A stretch of DNA of 55,568 bases from Maritimibacter sp. REDSEA-S28_B5 (GTDB lineage: Bacteria; Pseudomonadota; Alphaproteobacteria; Rhodobacterales; Rhodobacteraceae). Under the pieces are notes generated by a model, which was not told the origin of the DNA, did not search any database, and saw only the letters and a program-made list of their open reading frames with translations. The position numbers were made by a program, and so were the translations under genes. Every line of letters begins with the position of its first letter. The first letter of the stretch is position 1. The stretch spans positions 1 through 55,568 of the forward strand of contig LUOO01000095.1 in the NCBI GenBank assembly GCA_001626765.1, given 5' to 3'. Positions 42,186 to 50,926 of this stretch are shown in pieces.

Positions 42186-44528
42186 CTATACCTTTGCGCT
42201 GCGAAGACGCAGTGAATTGAGCACCACCGAGATCGACGAGGCGCTCATGGCGAACGCGGCAAACATGGGGCTGATCAGGATACCGAAGAAGGGAAACAGA
42301 ACGCCTGCCGCGACCGGTACGCCGGAGGCATTGTAGACCAGCGCGAAGAAGAGGTTCTGACGGATGTTGCGCATGGTTGCGCGCGCCAGACGCCGCGCAC
42401 GCACGATGCCGTCAAGGTTGCCTTTCACCAGAGTGATGCCGGCGCTTTCGATGGCGACGTCGGCGCCGGTGCCCATGGCGATGCCGACATCCGCTTGCGC
42501 CAATGCAGGCGCGTCATTCACGCCGTCTCCGGCCATCGCAACCTTTCGGCCTGCCTCTTGCAGTTCTCTGATGATGCGGGCCTTGTCCTCGGGCAGAACG
42601 TCCGCCCGTATCTCGTCGATACCGAGCCGCGATCCAATCGCCTTTGCCGTGCGTTCATTGTCGCCTGTGGCCATGATGACGCGGAATCCAAGCTCGTGCA
42701 GTTCCTTGATCGCGGCAGGAGTGGTTTCCTTGACCGGGTCTGCGACGCCGACCAGGCCGGCGATCTCGCCTTCGACCACCACGAACATGACCGTCTCGCC
42801 TTCGTCGCGGCGCGCATTGGCCTTGGCAGTCAGGTCGCCCGCCTCCAGCCCCAGATCGCGGATCATCGCGAGGTTGCCGAGAGCGACCGCCTGTCCGTCG
42901 ACGGTTCCCTTGACCCCCTTTCCGGTAACGGCCTCGAAGTCTTTCGCGTCAGCCATCTTCACCCCGCGCTCTTCGGCACCCCGAACGATGGCTTCGGCAA
43001 GCGGATGCTCGGAGCCGCGTTCGAGCGAGGCAGCAAGGCGCAGGACTTCTGCTTCATCATGACCCTTCTCGGGCAGGACGGCGACCAGCTTCGGCTTGCC
43101 CTCGGTCAGGGTGCCGGTCTTGTCGACGATGAGGGTGTCGACTTTCTCGAACCGCTCCAGAGCTTCGGCGTTCTTGATGAGCACGCCGGCCTGCGCGCCG
43201 CGTCCCGTCGCCGTCATGATCGACATGGGCGTGGCCAGTCCCAACGCGCAGGGGCAGGCGATGATCAGCACTGCGACGGCAGACACTAAGGCATAGGACA
43301 ATGCCGGTGACGGCCCCCAGACGGCCCAGGCGATGAAGGACAGGATGGCGATTGCGATCACCGCCGGCACGAAATACCCGGCGACCTGATCGGCGTATTT
43401 CTGGATCGGCGCACGGCTGCGCTGTGCGTTCGCGACCATCTCCACGATCTGCGACAGCATCGTGTCGGCGCCAACGCGCGTCGCCTCCATCACCAGGCTG
43501 CCAGTGCCGTTGATCGTTGCCCCGGTCACCGGATCGCCCTCGGTCTTTTCGACCGGGACGGGCTCTCCCGAGATCATGCTTTCGTCGACCGAAGACCGGC
43601 CATCGACCACGACGCCGTCGACCGGCACCTTGTCGCCCGGTCGCACCCGCAGCCGATCGCCCACCTGAACCTCTTCGAGCGCGATTTCCTCTTCCGTTCC
43701 GTCGGGCCGGATCACCCGCGCGGTCTTGGCTGCCATATCGAGAAGCGCCCGGATCGCCCTGCCCGTCCCCTCGCGGGCGCGCAGTTCCATCACCTGTCCC
43801 AGCAGGACCAGCGTCACGATCACGGCGGCCGCCTCGAAATAGACACCGACATGCCCTTCGGCATCGCGGAACCCGTCCGGAAAGATGTCTGGCGCAAATA
43901 CGGCAGCGACACTGAACAGCCATGCCGCGAGAACTCCCATGCCGATCAACGAGAACATATTGAGATTCAACGTGCGGAACGAATTCCATCCGCGAACCAG
44001 GAACGGCCATCCGCACCAGAGGACGACCGGCGTACCGAGCACCAGTTCGATCCAGAGCGTCGTGCGTTCGCCGAAGATGTCGCGCACCCCGGGGAAACCC
44101 AGATACGGACCCATGGTCAGAACGAGAAGCGGGATCGTCAGAACGGTACCAATCCAGAAACGCCGCGTGAAATCGACCAGCTCCGGGTTCGGGCCCTCCG
44201 CAGCCATCGTGGCCGACTCCAGTTCAAGCCCCATGCCGCAGATCGGGCAGGAGCCGGGATGCGTCTGTCGGACCTGTGGGTGCATCGGGCAGGTATAGAC
44301 GGCGCCATCATATCCGGCCGGGATCTCGTCATATTTTCCATCAACGGGTGTTGCGGCTCCGTGATGGGCATGGTGGTCGTGCTCGGAATGCGCATCGAGT
44401 TCCGCCTCCGGGACAAGATGCATCCCACATTTCGGACAATCGCCGGGACCATCCTGCCGCACCTCGGGGTGCATCGGGCAGACATAGCTGTTGGTATCGG
44501 TCACGGAATGGCGAGCGTGGTCGTTCAT
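42186..44528 (-). CDS. copA: Cu(I) P-type ATPase with two heavy-metal-binding domains
   Basis: This 780-residue P1B-1 ATPase exports Cu(I). In place of HMA domains it has two N-terminal HMBD repeats ([15 protein letters not shown] and [15 protein letters not shown]) joined by a His-rich linker ([12 protein letters not shown]). Catalytic motifs are all present: [30 protein letters not shown] and GDGVNDAPA. The YN pair (LVYNASGVP) and [16 protein letters not shown] in the last helices indicate Cu(I)/Ag(I) specificity. A near-canonical CueR promoter lies 30 nt upstream. Five further genes follow on the same strand with gaps of at most 15 nt. Confidence 0.95.
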   Translation of the reverse strand: MNDHARHSVTDTNSYVCPMHPEVRQDGPGDCPKCGMHLVPEAELDAHSEHDHHAHHGAATPVDGKYDEIPAGYDGAVYTCPMHPQVRQTHPGSCPICGMGLELESATMAAEGPNPELVDFTRRFWIGTVLTIPLLVLTMGPYLGFPGVRDIFGERTTLWIELVLGTPVVLWCGWPFLVRGWNSFRTLNLNMFSLIGMGVLAAWLFSVAAVFAPDIFPDGFRDAEGHVGVYFEAAAVIVTLVLLGQVMELRAREGTGRAIRALLDMAAKTARVIRPDGTEEEIALEEVQVGDRLRVRPGDKVPVDGVVVDGRSSVDESMISGEPVPVEKTEGDPVTGATINGTGSLVMEATRVGADTMLSQIVEMVANAQRSRAPIQKYADQVAGYFVPAVIAIAILSFIAWAVWGPSPALSYALVSAVAVLIIACPCALGLATPMSIMTATGRGAQAGVLIKNAEALERFEKVDTLIVDKTGTLTEGKPKLVAVLPEKGHDEAEVLRLAASLERGSEHPLAEAIVRGAEERGVKMADAKDFEAVTGKGVKGTVDGQAVALGNLAMIRDLGLEAGDLTAKANARRDEGETVMFVVVEGEIAGLVGVADPVKETTPAAIKELHELGFRVIMATGDNERTAKAIGSRLGIDEIRADVLPEDKARIIRELQEAGRKVAMAGDGVNDAPALAQADVGIAMGTGADVAIESAGITLVKGNLDGIVRARRLARATMRNIRQNLFFALVYNASGVPVAAGVLFPFFGILISPMFAAFAMSASSISVVLNSLRLRSAKV

Positions 44529-44558
44529 CGGAAATTCCTCTCGGAGCGAGTCGGGGTC

Positions 44559-44589
44559 AACCTAGTCCTTCCACTGACTGGAAGGTCAA
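44559..44589 (-). promoter_or_regulatory. CueR-type copper promoter for the copA operon
   Basis: On the minus strand TTGACC (44584-44589) and TAGGTT (44559-44564) are separated by 19 nt. The spacer begins TTCCAGTCAGTGGAAGGAC and has the dyad CTTCCA/TGGAAG. This is close to the E. coli copA promoter controlled by CueR. No cueR gene is in the window, and the dyad differs from the CTACAG-type sites, so another regulator is implied. The remaining bases of the 206-bp gap hold no gene. Confidence 0.85.
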
Positions 44590-44734
44590 GGTGTGTCGCA
44601 TATGACATTACAAGCGCGGCGCGGGGGCCGGCTCCGGCTTATGGGGATGGTGGCGGGGTCAGGATCCCGCGACTCGACATCGCCCGGTCGGATCCACCTG
44701 CGGTCCGGAGAACCGATTTGTTGTTCAGTCCATA

Positions 44735-45346
44735 TCATGCGCCGATTGTCAGGGTTAGATCATCGGCAAGACTGTAGACAGGAATGTCGAGATTGCGCGG
44801 GGCGGGACCTTTCCGGATGCGGCCCGAAGTGTCGTAGTGGGATCCGTGGCAGGGGCAAAACCAGCCGCCGTATTCTCCCAACGAGTCGCCCGACCCCTGA
44901 CCGACGGGAACGCAGCCGAGATGGGTGCAGACGCCGATGACGACCAGCCATTCCCCGGCCGCGTCCGCGGTGCGGTTCTGATCGAGCGCCGGCACCGTCC
45001 CGGAATGGTTCGGATTCTCTCTTGCACCGTCGGTCTGATCCACGAGCGCCTCAAGCGGTGTCGTCCGCGCGGCGTCGATGGACGCTTGCGACCGGCGCCA
45101 GACAAAAACGGGCTTTCCCTGCCAGCCGACCGTGATGCGCTGTCCGCGCTCCATCCCGGACAGATCGACGCGCACCTGTGATAGGCTCAGGACATCTGCG
45201 GAGGGGTTCATCGCGTTGACCAGTGGCCAGATGGCGGCCCCGGTCGCGACTGCCCCGGCCCCGGCCGCCGCGTAGTAGAGGAAATCCCGTCGGCTCTCTC
45301 TGGTTCTGGGGTCAACTTCGGGTAGAGTTCCGTCGCTATCGGTCAT
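44735..45346 (-). CDS. petA: Rieske iron-sulfur protein (cytochrome bc1 subunit)
   Basis: This 203-residue protein has a Tat-type N-terminus with one membrane helix ([20 protein letters not shown]). Both cluster-binding boxes are intact: CTHLGCVP and [12 protein letters not shown]. It transfers electrons from quinol to cytochrome c1 in bc1 complexes. The ATG at 45346 has an AAGGAGCC ribosome site upstream. The DUF3141 reading frame runs into it without a stop, but a signal helix in the middle of a protein makes a true fusion unlikely. No cytochrome b or c1 gene is present, so it is an extra copy or serves another complex. Confidence 0.88.
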   Translation of the reverse strand: MTDSDGTLPEVDPRTRESRRDFLYYAAAGAGAVATGAAIWPLVNAMNPSADVLSLSQVRVDLSGMERGQRITVGWQGKPVFVWRRSQASIDAARTTPLEALVDQTDGARENPNHSGTVPALDQNRTADAAGEWLVVIGVCTHLGCVPVGQGSGDSLGEYGGWFCPCHGSHYDTSGRIRKGPAPRNLDIPVYSLADDLTLTIGA

Positions 45347-45480
45347 TTCATTGGCTCCTTCGGTTTCAGGATCCGTCTGGGGTGTCGCAGCGCGCGGGAG
45401 GTCTGGCCCGGGCCGATCCGGGCCATCGCCTTGCGTTCCGCCGCTACGGCGGGGTCGTCGGCAGGTAGTGTTGCGGTCAT
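45343..45480 (-). CDS. Possible 45-residue ORF before petA
   Basis: A short frame [20 protein letters not shown], continuing to the end PKEPMK, runs in the third frame between the last good DUF3141 residues and petA, and its stop overlaps the petA start (ATGA). It is either a tiny gene or the shifted tail of the damaged gene. Its composition is protein-like and its end coincides with the petA start, but there is no clear ribosome site. Confidence 0.35.
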   Translation of the reverse strand: MTATLPADDPAVAAERKAMARIGPGQTSRALRHPRRILKPKEPMK

Positions 45481-47095
45481 GGCGGATCGTGTCGGCCATG
45501 GCCTGCACGGCACCCATCCACGGGTTGTAGCGCGCCGAAAACATGAGCCGGCTCCAGCGCATCGGGTGCATCGCCCGCAGAGCCTCGGCCGATTGCGGCG
45601 TGGTCATGGCCCTCAGCCACGGGCCCAGGAGCAGGTCGTATGCCGCCTCATTGATGCGCGAGACCTGCGCGACGTTCTGCAGCGCATCCTCGGGATGCAC
45701 TTCGCCGATGTCCGACACGTCGCGCGGTTCGAAGCTGACCGAATAGGACGGCTTCCGGCAGTCGGGATCGCCGGTGGGATTGTCGATTTGCATCTCGTAG
45801 AGCCCGGACGCCCGCGCCTCGATCTCGTCGAGGTTTTCCAGGATTGCCCGGTGTTCGAGACGCGCCACCGACGCGGATACGAAGATGCCGAGATGCCCGA
45901 CATGGGGGTTCACGAGATAGACGATCCGTTGGCCCGCCGCCTTCAGCGCGGCGGTGTCGGCATAGACCTTGGGGATCCAGCCCAGGGCCTGCGCCGGCGG
46001 GGTGATGTTGTCGCCTTTGGAGGCGAAGATCACGATCGGGTTCTGGATGCGCCGCAGATCGACCATGCAGCCCTCGCAGATCCGCATTTCACCGGACTCC
46101 AGCTTGTTGCCGATGAAGAGGTTTTCGGTAATCGCAAGGATCTCCTCGCGACTCAGCGTGTAGAAGCCGTTCCACCAGCGCTCGAATTCCAGGAACCGCT
46201 CGCGTTCGTCGTCGATATGGGAGAAGAGGTGGGCGTATTTGTCCCAGATTGCTTTTTCCGGCTGCAGCTTTTCGAAGTTCTGCGCCAGCCACGCCCCGTC
46301 GAAACGTCCGTCGCCGAGATCAGCGGCCATGTGCGCGGCCCATGTGCCACCTGCAAGCCCGCCCATCATCCGCATCGGGTTGGTTCCGGCTTCACCGGCC
46401 CAGTAGGAGAGCGGCGAGCCGTTCAGGACAATCGGACCGGAAAGCCCCTGGCAGTCAGCTGCCAGAAGTGTGATCGCCCAGCCTGCCTGGCAGTTGCCAT
46501 AAAGAACGGGGGGATGGTCAGGGTGGCGCTTGGCGATTTCTTCGACAAAGCGGCGCAGCGCATGGTGCACATCAGCGAGGGTTCGCCCCCGTTCGGGTTC
46601 GGGAAAGAACACCACGAAGTAGACCGGGTGGCCCTCGTGCATGGCGATGCCCACCTCGCTGTCGCGTTTGAAGCCGCCGATGCCAGGGCCGTGGCCGGCA
46701 CGCGGATCGACCACGATCACCGGCGGCTTGGCTTCATCGACGCAATCGTCCCAGCAATCGTCGCCGATCTCGGTGATCCTGAGAAGCGCGTAGTTGGCCG
46801 GTCGGTCAAAGTGGCGCGCGTCCAGAAGGGCTTCGTATTTGAAATCCAGAAGCGGCGGCATCCCCCGCCGCTCGTGCTCGATCATGTTGTCAGCACGTTC
46901 GCGCAACGCGTCCAGGAGCAGGACCCAGCGTTCAAACAGGTCCTGAGGATAAGTCGTGGCGGCAGCGGCCGGTTTTTCGACCTGCGCGGCCTTCGGTTTT
47001 TCGCCTATCGGGCCGCTTTGGTTGGCCGGAAAGACGACCGGTTCCGTCGTTACCGGATTGAGCTGCTGTTTGGGAAATCTGGCCGTGGCCATCAC
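45347..47095 (-). CDS. DUF3141 (PHA-synthase-like alpha/beta hydrolase) protein, C-terminally truncated
   Basis: About 550 residues follow the DUF3141 family, which is related to PHA synthases. The catalytic box is [11 protein letters not shown] with a Cys nucleophile, the Asp region is [14 protein letters not shown] and the His is in [12 protein letters not shown]. Relatives are about 750-770 residues, so roughly 200 C-terminal residues are missing. After [10 protein letters not shown] the frame changes to low-complexity [11 protein letters not shown] and runs in frame into petA. This points to a deletion with a frame change. The gene follows the DUF5676 gene with a 4-nt overlap and probably belongs to the ECF-type operon. 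Function in the metal island is unknown. Confidence 0.7.
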
Positions 47096-47376
47096 GCACT
47101 CCGTTCAGCGAAGAAGTTGAACAACGGGCCGAAGATCAGCGCGACGAACCAGCCGTAGAGCAGCGTTTCGGCGGCGCCCAGGACGTAGCCCTGGATGCTG
47201 ATGCCATTGACCCATGGCAGAAGCGGGGTCCACAGGCTGGTCATGCTTTGGCCCGGAAAGACCAGGTCAAAGACGACACAAATCGTGTAGGTGATCGCGA
47301 AGAAAATGCTGAGGCTCCAGCCCAGTGCCTGAATCGGGATGCGCGGGGCATGGCGCGTTTCGCTGGCTGCGGCCAT
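47092..47376 (-). CDS. DUF5676-type membrane protein
   Basis: This 94-residue protein has a short polar start and two membrane helices ([20 protein letters not shown] and [17 protein letters not shown]). It fits the small DUF5676 membrane family, found near metal-resistance and redox genes; no function is established. It begins 1 nt after the stop of the 54-residue gene upstream and overlaps the DUF3141 gene by 4 nt, so all are read from one transcript starting at the ECF-type promoter. Confidence 0.75.
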   Translation of the reverse strand: MAAASETRHAPRIPIQALGWSLSIFFAITYTICVVFDLVFPGQSMTSLWTPLLPWVNGISIQGYVLGAAETLLYGWFVALIFGPLFNFFAERSA

Positions 47377-47377
47377 G

Positions 47378-47542
47378 TCATATCCTCCCCTTCAGGCGTG
47401 CGCCGGAAACGCTTGCATGGCTGCCGCCGCGCAGGCGCTTCGCCGCAGGGGCGTATTGCGCCCGGGCCGGAACCAACCGGAGCGGGCGTGCCGACAGAAG
47501 CGCTGTTGCCATGAAGGCCAGGATGATCAGCATTGCGGTCAT
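47378..47542 (-). CDS. Small secreted or membrane protein, first gene after the ECF-type promoter
   Basis: This 54-residue protein has a good AAGGGAG ribosome site and a hydrophobic start (MLIILAFMATALLSARP), likely a signal peptide or anchor, and a basic tail rich in Arg, Ala and Gly. No family was recognised. It is the first gene about 40 nt behind the predicted start point of the TGTAAC-N16-CGTCTA promoter. Its position makes it a candidate direct target of the sigma factor. Confidence 0.6.
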   Translation of the reverse strand: MTAMLIILAFMATALLSARPLRLVPARAQYAPAAKRLRGGSHASVSGARLKGRI

Positions 47543-47589
47543 GTCTCTTCTCCCTTCTCTCTGACGGTGCCTGCTGCGCCGTCACCCTG

Positions 47590-47617
47590 TAGACGCCGCG
47601 CGTGGGTTTTCGTTACA
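47590..47617 (-). promoter_or_regulatory. ECF-sigma-type promoter TGTAAC-N16-CGTCTA
   Basis: TGTAAC (47612-47617) and CGTCTA (47590-47595), both on the minus strand, are separated by exactly 16 nt, a typical ECF arrangement. The -35 includes the TAA stop of the sigma gene. It points to the small protein, DUF5676, DUF3141 and Rieske genes. Confidence 0.7.
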
Positions 47618-48203
47618 GACCGGCGGCATGAGTCGGCCTTGGGCGCGTGCCACAGGCGCAATCGTCGAAACCGTCCCGGCAGCAGGGGCCGCAATGGGCC
47701 GCAAGCGCGCCGCCCAGGGCCGCGCGGGCGCGGTGCAACCGCACGTTCAGCGTTCCGGGCCTGAGCCCCAGGTCGGCAGCCACGTCCGTCCGGGCGTCCT
47801 CGTCAAGGTCGACGCGCCGGATCAGGTCGGCGTCCGAGGGGCGAAGAGCCGTCACCAGCTCTCTGACGCACTGACAGATCATGGCCATCTCCTCGGCCGC
47901 ATCTTCGCTTGTGACGCCGGTTGTTGCTTCTCGTGCCACCCCCTCCCTGAGGCGTTTCGCGCGGCCGGATGTCCGGAAATGGTCGGTGAGCGTCGAGCGC
48001 AGCACTGCGTAGAGCCAGGCATCCATCCGCCCCGCATCGCGCAGCTGGTCCATGTGGGTCAGAACCCGGACGCAAAATTCCTGTAGCACGTCCTCGGCCT
48101 CGGCCCGGTTTCCGAGCCGCTTGGCCAGAAAGCCGAGAAATGCCGGGCGCAGGTCGAGCAACCGGGTCTCGGCCGATGCAATGCGCTCAGTTGTGGTGCA
48201 CAT
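47613..48203 (-). CDS. ECF sigma factor with Cys-rich C-terminal tail
   Basis: This 196-residue sigma factor has region 2 (FLAKRLGNRAEAEDVLQEFC, then DAWLYAVLRSTLTDHFR) and region 4 (LRPSDADLIRRVDLDEDART and the HTH LGLRPGTLNVRLHRARAAL). About 30 residues follow with HCGPCCRDGFDDCAC. A Cys-rich tail is the hallmark of CorE-like ECF factors, where copper or cadmium binding and redox state switch activity without an anti-sigma factor. No anti-sigma gene is next to it here. The ATG has a strong AAGGAGGAGG site. Its probable target promoter lies at its own 3' end. Metal sensing is inferred from the tail and context. Confidence 0.85.
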   Translation of the reverse strand: MCTTTERIASAETRLLDLRPAFLGFLAKRLGNRAEAEDVLQEFCVRVLTHMDQLRDAGRMDAWLYAVLRSTLTDHFRTSGRAKRLREGVAREATTGVTSEDAAEEMAMICQCVRELVTALRPSDADLIRRVDLDEDARTDVAADLGLRPGTLNVRLHRARAALGGALAAHCGPCCRDGFDDCACGTRPRPTHAAGL

Positions 48204-48221
48204 GCCTCCTCCTTTCTTGCG

Positions 48222-49145
48222 TCATGAGACCGGGCGAGAGCCTGTATGGGCCGGAGGTGCCGGCCGTCGCCAGGCATGCAGGATCAGCGCCAGCCCGACC
48301 AGGATCATGGGTGCCGATAGCGCCTGGCCCATCGTCAGCCCCCAGTCGCCGAAATGGATTGCGTGGCCAACCGGGTTTCCCGGTGCGACGAATTGCGCGT
48401 CTGGTTGGCGGAATAGTTCCACGAAACTCCGCGCGGCGCCGTAGCCCGCCAGAAAGGTTCCGGTCAGCGCGCCGGGCATCTTCAACCAGCCGCGACGCCA
48501 GGCGAGGTAGAGTAGCACCGCGCCCAGCAGCGCGCCCTCCAACAGCGCCTCGTAGAGCTGCGATGGGTGTCGGGCGCATAGCGAAACCACACCCGGACAA
48601 TCCTGCGCCGCATCACCCGGAAAGATCACCGCCCAGGGAACATCCGTCGGCCGCCCCCACAGTTCGGCGTTGATGAAATTGGCGATCCGGCCTAGCAGCA
48701 GGCCCGGTGGGGTCGCCAGCGCCAGCAGGTCGGCGACGGCCGCAACCGGGGCCTTCTGGCGCAGGCAGAAGATGAGCGCCACCGTGACGACGCCTAGGAA
48801 CCCGCCGTGGAAGGACATGCCGCCCTGCCAGATCTTGAGGATCTCCGCGGGATTGGCCAGGTAGTATTCCGCCTGATAGAACAGTACGAAGCCCAGGCGC
48901 CCGCCCAGGATCACGCCGAGGATGATCCAGGTGAGCAAATCCTCGATCTGGCGCCGGTCGAGCGGCGGACCCGCGCTGGACCACAGCGCCGGTCGGCTGA
49001 CCGCCGCGACACAGATGCGCCAGCCCACCAGCAGCCCGACGATATAGGCCAGCGCATACCAGCGGAGGGAAAAGCTGAAACTGCCGATCTCGATCGTGAA
49101 CAGCGCGTGGTTTATGTCCGGGAAGGGGATTGCAGCGTTCAGCAT
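48222..49145 (-). CDS. lgt: Prolipoprotein diacylglyceryl transferase
   Basis: This 307-residue, seven-helix enzyme adds diacylglycerol to the lipobox cysteine. Family landmarks are [19 protein letters not shown], the Gly/His stretch [11 protein letters not shown] and the signature [20 protein letters not shown], followed by [13 protein letters not shown]. All appear intact. It is 18 nt upstream of the ECF sigma gene. With lspA (23921) and the damaged lnt (24400) the whole lipoprotein maturation route is represented in the island. Such enzymes are normally chromosomal and essential, so this should be an extra copy. Confidence 0.92.
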   Translation of the reverse strand: MLNAAIPFPDINHALFTIEIGSFSFSLRWYALAYIVGLLVGWRICVAAVSRPALWSSAGPPLDRRQIEDLLTWIILGVILGGRLGFVLFYQAEYYLANPAEILKIWQGGMSFHGGFLGVVTVALIFCLRQKAPVAAVADLLALATPPGLLLGRIANFINAELWGRPTDVPWAVIFPGDAAQDCPGVVSLCARHPSQLYEALLEGALLGAVLLYLAWRRGWLKMPGALTGTFLAGYGAARSFVELFRQPDAQFVAPGNPVGHAIHFGDWGLTMGQALSAPMILVGLALILHAWRRPAPPAHTGSRPVS

Positions 49146-49235
49146 GGGCCGGATTCCGTTCTCTGTCGCAAAAGGCGGCGGGTTGACGGTGCAGGCCGGG
49201 AACGGCCCAAACGGCGGAGCAAGTTGGCGCGGAGG

Positions 49236-49922
49236 TCACTCATGGCGCAACCTGTTGTCTCGCCAGTCGCGCAGGCCCACTATCAGCAGCGGAATCAGCG
49301 TCAGCGCGCCCAGTCCGATCGCGGCCCAGGCGGCGCGGGAGGAACTTCCGCTCACCGCCTCCTCGCCGAAATGGGCCAGCACGAAACTGGCCGGGATGAT
49401 CCCGGCGAGTGTGGCGAGCCCGAAGCGCCAGAAATGAAGGCGGCTCAGCCCCGCCGCGTAGCTGACCATGTCGAAGGAGATGAAGGGCAGCAACCGGCTG
49501 ACGAATACCGTGAAGGTCAGGGCGTTCTGCGACCCGAGCCAGCCCTTGTCCACCTTCTCGCCAAACCAGCGCACCAGCAGCTCGCGGCCAAGAAACCTCG
49601 CCATCCCGAAGGCGATAAGCGCGCCAAGTTCGGCCCCGGCCACGATATAAACGGTGCCCAGCGTGTGCCCGTAAGCGGCCCCGGCCGCCAGTGCGATGAG
49701 GGCGCTGGGGATCGGCGTGGCCACGATCGCCACCGCCATCAGCCCGACGATCAGCAGCGGCCCCCATATCCCGGCGGCCTCGACCCAGCCCGCGATCCGG
49801 TCGCCGTCGAAGTCTTCCAGCAGATCCGCTGCCGGCCCGAGAAACAGGGCCGCGATGGCGGCAACCAGAAGCGCCGCGGCGATGGCCTTGAGGGCCGGAC
49901 GGGATATTCGACGATCTGCCAT
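49236..49922 (-). CDS. TVP38/TMEM64 (VTT/SNARE-associated) family membrane protein
   Basis: This 228-residue protein has about six helices and the VTT domain pattern: TPIPSALIALAAGAAYGHTLG, then GAELGALIAFGMARFLGRELL, and FVSRLLPFISFDMVSYAAGL. DedA/VTT proteins are thought to act as lipid scramblases or transporters coupled to ion gradients; the specific role is unknown. It is upstream of lgt (90-nt gap) on the same strand. No clear ribosome site precedes the ATG at 49922, so the start is less sure. Confidence 0.82.
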   Translation of the reverse strand: MADRRISRPALKAIAAALLVAAIAALFLGPAADLLEDFDGDRIAGWVEAAGIWGPLLIVGLMAVAIVATPIPSALIALAAGAAYGHTLGTVYIVAGAELGALIAFGMARFLGRELLVRWFGEKVDKGWLGSQNALTFTVFVSRLLPFISFDMVSYAAGLSRLHFWRFGLATLAGIIPASFVLAHFGEEAVSGSSSRAAWAAIGLGALTLIPLLIVGLRDWRDNRLRHE

Positions 49923-49947
49923 TGCGCGCTACCGGTTCCGCCAGCGA

Positions 49948-50145
49948 TCACGCGGCGTCCACGGCCTTGCGCAGCAGGTCGCGGACGTCGGCGGCGACCG
50001 CATGCAACTGCGCATTGTCAATGGCCTGCATGGACGCGACCGGGTCGATGGCGCTGATCTCGACGCCGCCCTCGACCTCGCGCAGGCGCACGTCGGCATC
50101 GTCGATATCGGTGCCCGTCAGGATGCGATCATAGGTATAGGCCAT
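49948..50145 (-). CDS. Small acidic protein, unknown
   Basis: This 65-residue soluble protein has a strong AAAGGAGA ribosome site. It reads VRLREVEGGVEISAIDP, then helical AQLHAVAADVRDLLRKAVDAA. No cysteines or membrane helix are present. I do not recognise the family. It is 25 nt before the VTT gene and 86 nt after the EF-hand gene; a hairpin lies in the latter gap, so it may start its own transcript. Confidence 0.6.
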   Translation of the reverse strand: MAYTYDRILTGTDIDDADVRLREVEGGVEISAIDPVASMQAIDNAQLHAVAADVRDLLRKAVDAA

Positions 50146-50178
50146 TCCGGTCTCCTTTCGCGTCTGTGCCCGGCATTG

Positions 50179-50220
50179 CCGCTGCCCGCTCGGAGGCGCG
50201 ATAACGCCGGGGGGCAGCGG
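50179..50220. terminator. Stem-loop after the EF-hand gene, possible terminator
   Basis: CCGCTGCCC (50179-50187) pairs perfectly with GGGCAGCGG (50212-50220) over a 24-nt loop. It lies 11 nt past the EF-hand gene stop on the minus strand. There is no T-run, so intrinsic termination is uncertain. Confidence 0.35.
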
Positions 50221-50231
50221 TGCCGATCTGC

Positions 50232-50756
50232 TCAGTTGTCCGTCATCATGCCATCCATTCCGGGTGCGGGGGCGTTGCCGGGTTGGGTCTGCATCATCCG
50301 CGCACGCATGTTCTTCATGCGTTCCATTGTGTCGGCGACGGCCGAGATCTCGTCCGCCGTCACCGACCCGTCGCCATCAGCGTCGAGATGCTGGAACCGA
50401 TCCACCATCGTTTCGCGGATCATGACGCTGTGCAGGGTTTCGAATTCCGAGATCGACAGCGTGCCGTCGCCGTCGCTGTCATACTCGGTCAGTTTCGCCT
50501 GAAGCCCGGCGCGCAATTCCTCGGCCGTCACCGTCCCATCACCATCGGCATCGAACATCTGCATCACGGCGCCGTGCATCGGGCCCATTCCGCCCATCAT
50601 GCCGCCGCCCATCATGCCGACGCCGCCCTTGGCCGCCATTCCTGCGGCGGTTCCCGGTCCGGGTTTAGCGCCGTGGTGGTTGGCATCGGCGAAAGCCGCG
50701 CCTCCGAGTGCGGTTGCGGCCAGCACGATTGCCGCCAACAGTTTCTTGCGTGACAT
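50232..50756 (-). CDS. Met-rich EF-hand protein, secreted
   Basis: This 174-residue protein has a signal peptide (ending near AAFADA) and a Met/Gly-rich segment (GGVGMMGGGMMGGMGPMHG) suited to Cu(I). Three EF-hand loops follow: DADGDGTVTAEE, DSDGDGTLSISE and DADGDGSVTADE. The tail has more Met (RMKNMRARMMQ). Calcium binding to the EF-hands is well founded from the loops; copper binding of the Met cluster is inferred. The ATG at 50756 has AGGAG upstream. It is divergent from the response regulator gene, so it is a possible target of that two-component system. Confidence 0.85.
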   Translation of the reverse strand: MSRKKLLAAIVLAATALGGAAFADANHHGAKPGPGTAAGMAAKGGVGMMGGGMMGGMGPMHGAVMQMFDADGDGTVTAEELRAGLQAKLTEYDSDGDGTLSISEFETLHSVMIRETMVDRFQHLDADGDGSVTADEISAVADTMERMKNMRARMMQTQPGNAPAPGMDGMMTDN

Positions 50757-50926
50757 GAAGATCTCCTCATCCTTGGTTTCGACAAAACGCATATGGACAG
50801 GGTTAGGGGTCATCGAAACACCGGGAAACGGGCGGTTTGTATCGGTGGGTCGCAAGCGCCGTTCCGGTTACATTTCGTGACAAATCTCTTCGGGAAAGCC
50901 GCGCTTGCGGCCGCTAAAAGGAGGCC

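Noticed and set aside
44735..47095. Single 786-residue DUF3141-Rieske protein
   Set aside because: The Rieske part has its own ribosome site and N-terminal signal helix, and the DUF3141 part is damaged just before it.
45431..47158. Plus-strand open frame of 575 residues
   Set aside because: It is antisense to the DUF3141 gene, which has clear catalytic motifs.
50845..50872. Second ECF-type -35 (TGTAAC, minus strand) before the EF-hand gene
   Set aside because: No CGTCTA-like -10 lies 15-17 nt downstream.
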